Part shown: piece by piece, positions 1-5,030 of the stretch
How the letters are laid out: every line of letters begins with the position of its first letter
How positions within the stretch are numbered: position 1 is the stretch's first letter
From: an uncultured beta proteobacterium
GTDB lineage: Bacteria; Pseudomonadota; Gammaproteobacteria; Burkholderiales; Rhodocyclaceae
Length of the DNA stretch: 5,030 nt
Assembly: GCA_903933395.1 (NCBI GenBank)
Contig: CAIZKA010000258.1
Location: forward strand, 1 to 5,030
Direction of reading: 5' to 3'
The notes under the pieces: model-generated
Seen by the model: the letters and a program-made list of their open reading frames with translations, nothing else
Database searches by the model: none
Told to the model about the DNA's origin: nothing
Position numbers and translations under genes: made by a program

Positions 1-1109
1 CTGGCGATGGCATTGTTGTCGGCGGCCGAGCCCTTGGCATCCTCGCGGCTGACGAGGTAGTCGGGAACCATGTCGCCTTCCTTCCAGCCGGCGTTCGGGT
101 CGAAGGGCACCGCATTCGTTTCGCGGATCAGGAAGTGGTCGCCGCCCTTGTGCAACTGATCGACAGTGATCGACTTGTAGCCGACCTTCTTGGCGTCCCA
201 CATGTACTTCGGCGCATGTGTCTTGGCATCGGAATTGCCGCTGAACATGTCCTTGCCGGCATCGCCCAGTCGAAACTCGAGCACGTAACCGTCATCGGCC
301 ATGCCCACCGCGGTGCTGCGGTGCGCACGCCACTGGATCAGGTCGACGAAATAGCCGGCGGCCTTGAGCTTGTTGATTTCGTCGACGGTCTTGCCGGTCT
401 TCCAGTCCGACGGATCGGTGCGGGTGTCGGGCAGGTACTTGCGCACGTCACCCTTCTTGATCGCGGTCAGCATCGGGTTGGCGGCGACTTCCGCCTTGGT
501 GAACTGTTTGGCCATGTCGCGCTGGCCGTCATGGCAGGTCAGCCAGCAACCCTGCTTGGCGAAGCCGGGCACCTTGCCGTCGTCGATCATGATCGACATG
601 CGATCTTCGTAGATGCCTTGCATCTGGCGATCCTGGACGATCTTGTCGAGTTTCGGGAAGCCCCAGACTTTCCATTCCTTGCCGTCGAAGCGCAGGTACT
701 GGTGCTCCGTGCCGGCGTAGGCGTTGTCGGTTTTCCACTGGTAGCGCAGATAGAGGTTCTTGGCGTCATAGGCAGCCTGCACCTTGAGGTCCTTGTAGCC
801 GGATTTGCCGGGAACCGGCATCGGCTCCAGCCTGCCGCCCTTGACGATCTTCTCGCCGATGTCCTTTTCGGCATCTTTTTCATCGTGGCAGGAGGTGCAG
901 GCGTCGCCGCGCTTGACCTCTTTCGCGGCGTTCTTGTGGTCTTCGCTGCGCAGCCATTCGTAGCTGGACTGGCCCGGATAGAACAGCGGGACGTGCACCG
1001 TTGCGATCTTCGACCAGTTGATTTTGGCCGGGTCGGCGGCGAGGGCGGAGCCCGTGCCGAAAGTCAGTCCGACGGCGGCCAGGCTCAGAAACAGTGCAGT
1101 TCTTTTCAT
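1..1109 (-). CDS. Exported c-type cytochrome, ethylbenzene-dehydrogenase-related heme-binding family (3' end outside window)
   Basis: The 369 visible codons run off the left edge with no stop. The ATG at 1109-1107 is preceded by a good Shine-Dalgarno (AGAGGA, 6 nt spacer). Residues 1-24 form a Sec signal peptide (MKR, hydrophobic core, cleavage at ALA/AD), so the product should be periplasmic. A canonical heme c motif CTSCH lies at 71-75. Residues from about 105 (YKDLKVQAAYDAKNLYLRYQW) look like the start of the EB_dh / cytochrome c-552-DMSO-reductase-like heme-binding beta domain. Within it, YEDRMSIMIDDG (167-178) is followed by CWLTCH at 188-193, a CX3CH instead of CXXCH. No other cysteines are visible. 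Such proteins are thought to carry electrons in anaerobic respiration, often near molybdoenzymes; the partner here is unknown because the downstream genes are outside the window. An FNR-type promoter lies upstream. The gene is divergent from dnaE2. The family call is from recalled motifs. Exact function and heme number are inference. Confidence 0.82.
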   Translation of the reverse strand, partial: MKRTALFLSLAAVGLTFGTGSALAADPAKINWSKIATVHVPLFYPGQSSYEWLRSEDHKNAAKEVKRGDACTSCHDEKDAEKDIGEKIVKGGRLEPMPVPGKSGYKDLKVQAAYDAKNLYLRYQWKTDNAYAGTEHQYLRFDGKEWKVWGFPKLDKIVQDRQMQGIYEDRMSIMIDDGKVPGFAKQGCWLTCHDGQRDMAKQFTKAEVAANPMLTAIKKGDVRKYLPDTRTDPSDWKTGKTVDEINKLKAAGYFVDLIQWRAHRSTAVGMADDGYVLEFRLGDAGKDMFSGNSDAKTHAPKYMWDAKKVGYKSITVDQLHKGGDHFLIRETNAVPFDPNAGWKEGDMVPDYLVSREDAKGSAADNNAIA

Positions 1110-1115
1110 GGTGGT

Positions 1116-1121
1116 TCCTCT
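1116..1121 (-). promoter_or_regulatory. Ribosome binding site of the cytochrome gene
   Basis: AGAGGA on the minus strand, 6 nt before the ATG at 1109. It fixes the start of the cytochrome gene, which is directly followed by a well-formed signal peptide. Confidence 0.75.
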
Positions 1122-1155
1122 GTTGGTGTTGATATGAAAGTTCTTATGGAACAAC

Positions 1156-1161
1156 ACTATC
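1156..1161 (-). promoter_or_regulatory. Probable -10 element of the cytochrome promoter
   Basis: GATAGT on the minus strand matches TATAAT at 4 of 6 positions. It would place transcription start near 1149, giving a leader of about 40 nt. No convincing -35 hexamer is present, which is usual for class II FNR-activated promoters. The FNR box lies at the expected distance. A short inverted repeat CGCCG-N6-CGGCG (1162-1177) fills the spacer; its role is unknown and it may be chance in GC-rich DNA. Confidence 0.5.
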
Positions 1162-1182
1162 CGCCGTTTGTGCGGCGCAATA

Positions 1183-1196
1183 TTGATAAAGGTCAA
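1183..1196 (-). promoter_or_regulatory. FNR/Anr/Dnr-type operator upstream of the cytochrome gene
   Basis: The minus strand reads TTGACCTTTATCAA, matching the FNR-family consensus TTGAT-N4-ATCAA at 9 of 10 conserved positions. Its centre (between 1189 and 1190) is about 40.5 bp upstream of the start predicted from the -10 at 1156-1161, close to the -41.5 typical of class II activation. This predicts induction under low oxygen (FNR/Anr) or by nitric oxide (Dnr/Nnr). The sequence alone cannot tell these regulators apart because they share the site. Confidence 0.8.
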
Positions 1197-1264
1197 TGAC
1201 GGGGCGGATAGCCGGTCGTTTGCGACGGGGGTATTGGCGACCTTTCAGGCAGGTTTGCGCTAGA

Positions 1265-1280
1265 CTGTATAAAAATACAG
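1265..1280 (+). promoter_or_regulatory. LexA (SOS) operator of dnaE2
   Basis: CTGTATAAAAATACAG matches CTGT-N8-ACAG perfectly, with an AT-rich core as in the E. coli-type consensus CTGTATATATATACAG. It ends 14 bp before the dnaE2 ATG. A -10-like TATAAA (1268-1273) lies inside the box, so bound LexA would block RNA polymerase directly. No clear -35 was found, and TAGACT at 1261-1266 is an alternative -10. dnaE2 is a classic SOS gene, so this placement supports both the gene call and the start at 1295. Confidence 0.92.
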
Positions 1281-1294
1281 CTACCGACCCAGCC

Positions 1295-4200
1295 ATGACT
1301 TCCCTGCCGGCTTACGCCGAACTTCACTGCCTGTCGAACTTCAGTTTCCTGCGCGGGGCCTCCCACGCGGCGGAACTGGTGGCGCACGCCGCACGGCTGG
1401 GCTATGCGGCGCTGGCCATCACCGACGAATGCAGCTTCGCCGGCAGCGTGCGCGCCCATCTGGCGGCGCGGGATTGCGGCCTGCGACTGATCCACGGCAC
1501 CGAACTGCGGCTGGCCTGCGGCATGAAGCTGGTGCTGCTGGCGCAGAACCGGGCCGGCTACGGCAACCTCTCGGCGCTGGTGACCCTGGGCCGTCGCCGC
1601 GCGGAGAAGGGCCGCTACAGCTTGTCTCGCGCGGACCTCGCCGGCTGGGATGGCGGCGGCGTGCCGGATTGTCTGGCGCTGTGGGTGCCCGCGTCAGCCA
1701 CAAGAGTCGGCGCTGGCGATACGGCAGTTGATGACGCCGGTGCGCGCTGGCTGGCCGAACACTTTCCGGGTCGCGCCTGGATCGCCTTCGAGCGCCACCT
1801 GCGGCCCGACGACCATGAGCGCCTGGCGCGCCTGCGCGAACTGGCGGCGGCCACCCATCTGCCGCTGGTCGCGGCCGGCGACGTGCACATGCATGCGCGC
1901 TCAAGGCGGCCCTTGCAGGATGTGCTGACCGCCCTGCGCCTGAACACTATCGTGGCGGAGGCAGGACACGCCCTGTTCCCCAACGGCGAACGACACCTGC
2001 GCTCACGCCTGGCGCTGGCTCGCCTGTATCCGCCCGAACTCCTGGAAGAAACGCTGAAGATCGCCGCGCGCTGCGATTTTTCCCTGGACGAGCTGCGCTA
2101 CGAGTACCCCGAGGAAGTGGTGCCAGACGGCCAGACGCCGGATTCCTGGCTGCGGCAGCTGACCGCGGCGGGCCTCGCGCGGCGCTATCCGGGCGGTGTG
2201 CCGGACAAGGTGACGGCGCAGGTCGAACACGAACTGCGGCTGATCGCCGAGATGGCCTATGCGCCGTATTTCCTCACCGTGCACGACATCGTCGCCTGGG
2301 CGCGCGGGCAGGGCATCCTGTGCCAGGGACGCGGCTCGGCGGCGAATTCGGCGGTGTGCTACGCGTTGAACATCACCGAGGTCGACCCGGCGCGCGCGGC
2401 GATGCTGTTCGAGCGCTTCGTCTCGAAGGAGCGCAACGAGCCGCCGGACATCGACGTCGATTTCGAGCACCAGCGGCGCGAGGAAGTGATCCAGTACATC
2501 TACGCCAAATACGGTCGCGAGCGCGCCGCGCTGACCGCCGCCGTGATCACCTATCGCACGCGCGGCGCGCTGCGCGATGCGGGGCGTGCGCTGGGCTTCC
2601 CGCTGGCGGCCATCGACCGCCTCGCCGGCAATCTGGCCTGGTGGGAAAAGCGCGAGGAGCTGCCGCAGCGCTTTCTGGAGGCCGGGCTCGACCCGGCGGG
2701 TGCGAACGTGCAGCGCTGGCTGGGCGTGGCGCAGATGCTGATCGGCTTTCCGCGCCACCTGTCGCAGCATGTCGGCGGCTTCGTCATCGCTCGCGGCCGG
2801 CTCGACCGCCTGGTGCCGGTGGAAAACGCCGCCATGCCGGAGCGCACCGTGATCCAGTGGGACAAGGACGACATCGATGCGCTGGGCCTGATGAAGGTCG
2901 ACGTGCTGGCCCTGGGCATGTTGAGCGCGATCCGCCGCATGCTGGCCCTCGTCGGGTTGCGTCATGGCCGGCCCTTTCAGCTTTCCGATGTGCCGGCCGA
3001 GGATGCCGCCACCTATGAGATGGTTTCGCGCGCCGACACGGTCGGCGTGTTCCAGATCGAATCGCGCGCGCAGATGGCCATGCTGCCGCGCCTGAGGCCG
3101 CGCTGCTTCTACGACCTGGTCATCGAGGTGGCGCTGGTGAGGCCGGGGCCGATCCAGGGCAACATGGTCCATCCCTACCTGCGGCGGCGGCAGGGGCTGG
3201 AGCCGGTCAGCTACCCGTCGGATGCGGTGCGCGGCGTGCTCGAACGCACCCTGGGCGTGCCCATCTTCCAGGAGCAGGCGATGCAGATCGCCATCGTCGC
3301 CGCCGGTTTCACGCCCGGGGAGGCGGATCAACTGCGCCGCGCCATGGCGGCGTGGAAGCGCCGTGGCGGCCTTGAGCCCTTCCGCGACCGCTTGCTGGAC
3401 GGCATGCGCGAACGCGGCTATGCCGGCGAGTTCGCCGAGGCGCTCTACCGCCAGATCCAGGGTTTCGGCGAATACGGCTTTCCCGAATCGCATGCCGCGA
3501 GCTTTGCGCTGCTGGTATATGTCTCGGCCTGGTTGAAGCGCCACGAACCGGCCGCTTTCCTCGCCGGCCTGCTCAACTCGCAGCCGATGGGTTTCTATTC
3601 GCCTTCGCAACTGGTGCAGGATGCGCGCCGCCACGGTGTCGAGCTGCGGCCGGTGGATGTCACGGCCAGTGCGTATGACAGCACGCTGGAAGGGGAAGCG
3701 CTTTCCAGCGTCCGTCTCGGCCTGCACCAGGTGCGCCACTTCGCCACGGCGGCGGGTGAGCGCATCGTCGCGGCGCGCGCGCAAGCGCCCTTTGCCGATC
3801 TCGCCGACCTGGCCCGGCGCGCGGAACTCGGCCGCGGCGATCTCGACGCGCTGGCCGCGGCAGGTGCCTTGTCGCAGCTTGCCGGACACCGGCACCAGGC
3901 GGCATGGGCCGCTGCCGCAGTGCCGCTGCAGCGCGACCTCTTCGCCGGCGTCGCGCTGCGCGAAGAGGCCGTGAGTTTCGCCGCGCCGCGCGAAGGCGAA
4001 GACATCGCCGCCGACTACCGCAGCCTCGGCCTTACGCTGGGCCGCCATCCGCTGGCGCTCTTGCGCGCGCGGCTGGCGGCGCAGCGCTACCTTCCGGCGA
4101 TGGACTTGCGCAGCCGCGGCAACAACGCGCTGGTGCGCTGCGCCGGGCTGGTCACCTGCCGCCAACGGCCGGGCACCGCTTCCGGTGTCATCTTCCTCAC

Positions 4201-4420
4201 GCTGGAAGACGAAACCGGCTGCGCCAACGTGGTGGTGTTCAATGATCTGGCGTGTCGCCAGCGCCGACTATTGCTGGGCAGCCGCCTGCTCGGTGTGGCC
4301 GGGCAATTGCAGCGCGAAGGCACGGGCGAGCATGCCATGGTGCATTTGATTGCGAAGCGATTGTTCGACCACAGCGAACTGCTCGGCAGCCTGGTCACGG
4401 CGAGCCGGGATTTTCACTGA
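1295..4420 (+). CDS. dnaE2: Error-prone DNA polymerase III alpha-like subunit DnaE2 (ImuC)
   Basis: Complete, 1041 residues, close to the usual DnaE2 length. It performs mutagenic translesion synthesis in the SOS response, normally with ImuA and ImuB. Domains in order: PHP domain from the N-terminus (YAELHCLSNFSFLRG, 7-21; ITDECSFAGS; AGDVHMHARSRRPLQDVL); polymerase core with GRGSAANS (345-352), catalytic PDIDVDF (Asp 385, 387, 389), HLSQHVGGF (488-496), KVDVLALG (third catalytic Asp at 536), GVFQIES (584-590), RPGPI (616-620) and YGFPESHAASF (727-737); helix-hairpin-helix-like region about 800-870; QRDLF (879-883), a possible beta-clamp motif; OB-fold about 945-1030; and the SRDFH end typical of DnaE2. 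An upstream in-frame ATG at 1196 is rejected because it would make the LexA box coding. No strong Shine-Dalgarno precedes 1295, and the leader is probably very short. No imuA or imuB is adjacent. The gene looks intact and functional. Confidence 0.96.
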   Translation: MTSLPAYAELHCLSNFSFLRGASHAAELVAHAARLGYAALAITDECSFAGSVRAHLAARDCGLRLIHGTELRLACGMKLVLLAQNRAGYGNLSALVTLGRRRAEKGRYSLSRADLAGWDGGGVPDCLALWVPASATRVGAGDTAVDDAGARWLAEHFPGRAWIAFERHLRPDDHERLARLRELAAATHLPLVAAGDVHMHARSRRPLQDVLTALRLNTIVAEAGHALFPNGERHLRSRLALARLYPPELLEETLKIAARCDFSLDELRYEYPEEVVPDGQTPDSWLRQLTAAGLARRYPGGVPDKVTAQVEHELRLIAEMAYAPYFLTVHDIVAWARGQGILCQGRGSAANSAVCYALNITEVDPARAAMLFERFVSKERNEPPDIDVDFEHQRREEVIQYIYAKYGRERAALTAAVITYRTRGALRDAGRALGFPLAAIDRLAGNLAWWEKREELPQRFLEAGLDPAGANVQRWLGVAQMLIGFPRHLSQHVGGFVIARGRLDRLVPVENAAMPERTVIQWDKDDIDALGLMKVDVLALGMLSAIRRMLALVGLRHGRPFQLSDVPAEDAATYEMVSRADTVGVFQIESRAQMAMLPRLRPRCFYDLVIEVALVRPGPIQGNMVHPYLRRRQGLEPVSYPSDAVRGVLERTLGVPIFQEQAMQIAIVAAGFTPGEADQLRRAMAAWKRRGGLEPFRDRLLDGMRERGYAGEFAEALYRQIQGFGEYGFPESHAASFALLVYVSAWLKRHEPAAFLAGLLNSQPMGFYSPSQLVQDARRHGVELRPVDVTASAYDSTLEGEALSSVRLGLHQVRHFATAAGERIVAARAQAPFADLADLARRAELGRGDLDALAAAGALSQLAGHRHQAAWAAAAVPLQRDLFAGVALREEAVSFAAPREGEDIAADYRSLGLTLGRHPLALLRARLAAQRYLPAMDLRSRGNNALVRCAGLVTCRQRPGTASGVIFLTLEDETGCANVVVFNDLACRQRRLLLGSRLLGVAGQLQREGTGEHAMVHLIAKRLFDHSELLGSLVTASRDFH

Positions 4421-4433
4421 GAACCGTCGGGAC

Positions 4434-4601
4434 TCAGGAACCAAATCGAGCGATGAAACGCCGGTCGATGCTGTCCTTCCAGCGCCAGACCCAGGCGCCG
4501 GAAAAGCTGAAGCCGCCCCACGCCGCCAGCGCATGCTTTCCCGCCGTGCCGAGCAGGTAAAGCGCATGTTTTTGCGGCCACCGCGTGAGCAGCGCCCGCA
4601 T
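4434..4601 (-). pseudogene. C-terminal remnant of a flavin-dependent oxidoreductase (SelD-associated, NDH-2-like)
   Basis: A 55-codon minus-strand reading frame starts at an ATG (4601) and ends in TGA at 4436-4434, 13 bp after the convergent dnaE2 stop. The peptide has HALYLLGTAGKHALAAWG followed by WVWRWKDSIDRRFIARFG at its end. This resembles the C-terminal tail of pyridine-nucleotide-disulfide oxidoreductases that are fused to or neighbour selenide-water dikinase. The FAD and NAD binding parts are absent: upstream the frame meets TGA at 4625-4623 and then an unrelated gene. There is no Shine-Dalgarno, and the ATG lies in an 11-bp tandem repeat, so it is probably the untranslated end of a truncated gene. 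The family match is from memory of the W-R-W-K-D-x-I-D-R-R-F signature. A genuine short protein is possible but less likely. Confidence 0.55.
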
Positions 4602-4626
4602 CGCGCCCGCATCACGCCCGCATCAC
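4594..4626. repeat. Three tandem copies of an 11-bp unit
   Basis: On the plus strand the unit GCCCGCATCAC occurs at 4616-4626 and 4605-4615, and once with a single change (GCCCGCATCGC) at 4594-4604. Each copy contains a minus-strand ATG. Since 11 is not a multiple of three, each copy shifts the frame. The array lies exactly between the end of the left-hand oxidoreductase remnant and the stop of the next gene. Confidence 0.85.
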
Positions 4627-4639
4627 GCCGGCTTCCACC

Positions 4640-5030
4640 TTAAACGCCGCATTGGGCAACGTTTTTCTTGCTTGAGTTTTCATTGCGTTCCTCGTCGCCG
4701 AAACTGTCTTTTTCCGACTTCTCTTTCTCTTTCTCGCTCAACTGCGCTTTGCACTGTGCCGAATCCGGCGCGGTCGCGCATGGGTCAACTATCGGGATAT
4801 CGATCGGGAGCGGTGGTTTGCAAATGTCCGGACTGCTGACGCAGGGGTCTGCAGTGATGGCGTTGGCGTTGGCGTAGGTGATCACCAGTGTTTTGGCTGA
4901 CTCGGTCGCCGGAGTGCTGTGGTTGACCACGAAGAAGCCGCTCCCGTCCGGGGACGAGGTCGTCGTCGCCGTACCGTCGATCATGATGCCGCCACTGCTG
5001 CGGGTGAGGAAATCGAGGAAGATGGTGGCC
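4640..5030 (-). CDS. C-terminal part of an unidentified protein, possibly a filamentous-haemagglutinin-like exoprotein (5' end outside window)
   Basis: The frame is open from the right edge to TAA at 4642-4640, giving 129 visible residues. An internal ATG at 4984 has no ribosome site, and coding-like sequence continues upstream of it, so the true start is probably beyond the window. The visible part begins ATIFLDFLTRSSGGIMIDG, then a Thr/Ser/Gly-rich beta-like stretch (GFFVVNHSTP, TLVITYANANA). Next come cysteines spaced in proline-rich sequence (DPCVSSPDICKPPLP, then DPCATAPDSAQCKAQ), a highly charged Lys/Glu tail (SEKEKEKSEKD), and an AQCGV end. Spaced C-x6/7-C segments with LP linkers, and a charged tail, recall the C-termini of some betaproteobacterial two-partner-secretion exoproteins; that identification is tentative. 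GC content is visibly lower than in dnaE2. No transmembrane segment is seen. Confidence 0.6.
   Translation of the reverse strand, partial: ATIFLDFLTRSSGGIMIDGTATTTSSPDGSGFFVVNHSTPATESAKTLVITYANANAITADPCVSSPDICKPPLPIDIPIVDPCATAPDSAQCKAQLSEKEKEKSEKDSFGDEERNENSSKKNVAQCGV
4719..4735. repeat. Hexanucleotide tract (TTTCTC)n, nearly three copies
   Basis: Plus strand TTCTC-TTTCTC-TTTCTC. On the coding (minus) strand it gives GAGAAA repeats encoding alternating Glu-Lys in the charged tail of the right-hand gene. A 6-bp unit changes length by two residues without shifting the frame, so it could vary tail length but would not switch the gene off. Confidence 0.7.

Noticed and set aside
135..1199. Long plus-strand open frame of 354 codons
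   Set aside because: It is antisense to the cytochrome gene, which has a signal peptide, heme motifs, ribosome site and promoter. The plus-strand translation shows no recognisable domain and its end runs through the FNR box.
1196..1294. Upstream in-frame ATG that would add 33 residues to DnaE2
   Set aside because: The extension does not resemble DnaE2, would begin in the FNR box and would make the LexA operator coding. The family's N-terminus (YAELHCLSNFSF) follows the ATG at 1295 directly.
2003..4165. Minus-strand open frame of 720 codons inside dnaE2
   Set aside because: It is a shadow of high-GC coding sequence. The translation is rich in Arg, Ala, Gln and His without domain structure, while the plus strand is an intact DnaE2.
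4417..4437. Inverted repeat CTGAG/CTCAG between the convergent stops as a terminator
   Set aside because: The stem is only 5 bp with an 11-nt loop and no following T-tract, so it cannot be called an intrinsic terminator.
4268..4615. Minus-strand open frame of 115 codons overlapping the dnaE2 end
   Set aside because: It runs antisense into dnaE2 and is low-complexity Arg/Ala. The neighbouring minus frame (4434-4601) is the one that carries recognisable protein sequence.
4859..4875. Short GGCGTT tandem repeat
   Set aside because: Fewer than three full 6-bp copies, explained by the Ala-Asn-Ala-Asn stretch of the encoded protein; too short to be informative.
4585..4877. Plus-strand open frames across the right-hand gene
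   Set aside because: They are antisense to the right-hand coding frame, with Ser/Phe-rich translations produced by the TTTCTC tract, and show no ribosome site or domain.

Overview
The window is GC-rich, densely coding DNA that fits a facultatively anaerobic, respiratory Gram-negative bacterium. A high-GC betaproteobacterium such as a Rhodocyclales relative is my best guess, but it is an inference. The support is a secreted cytochrome with an FNR/Anr-type promoter, a proteobacterial-style LexA box (CTGT-N8-ACAG) in front of a DnaE2 polymerase, and the end of what looks like a large secreted surface protein.

Layout. Positions 1-1109 (minus strand, 3' end outside the window) encode an exported c-type cytochrome of the ethylbenzene-dehydrogenase-related heme-binding family, with a signal peptide, one CXXCH and one CX3CH motif. 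Positions 1110-1294 are a 185-bp divergent regulatory region. Its left part holds a near-perfect FNR/Anr/Dnr box placed at about -40.5 relative to a plausible -10 for the cytochrome. Its right part holds a perfect CTGT-N8-ACAG LexA operator just before the polymerase start. Positions 1295-4420 (plus strand) encode a complete 1041-residue DnaE2/ImuC error-prone DNA polymerase with all catalytic motifs. Positions 4434-4601 (minus strand) hold a 55-codon remnant resembling the C-terminus of a SelD-associated, NDH-2-like flavin oxidoreductase. Three 11-bp tandem repeats follow at 4594-4626. Positions 4640-5030 (minus strand, 5' end outside) are the 3' end of a large unidentified protein, possibly a filamentous-haemagglutinin-like exoprotein.

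How the parts work together. The two main genes are divergent and appear to answer different signals: oxygen limitation or nitrogen oxides for the cytochrome, and DNA damage for the polymerase. DnaE2 is usually found with imuA and imuB. Here neither flanks it, and it carries its own LexA box, so any ImuB partner must be encoded elsewhere. The polymerase also carries a QRDLF pentapeptide that resembles a beta-clamp-binding motif, located between its helix-hairpin-helix and OB regions. The segment right of dnaE2 looks like a rearrangement junction: a truncated gene end, short tandem repeats, then the end of an unrelated gene with visibly lower GC. I see no wholly new system. The most rewarding items are the stand-alone SOS polymerase with its possible clamp motif, the CX3CH cytochrome with its FNR promoter, and the scar at 4434-4640.
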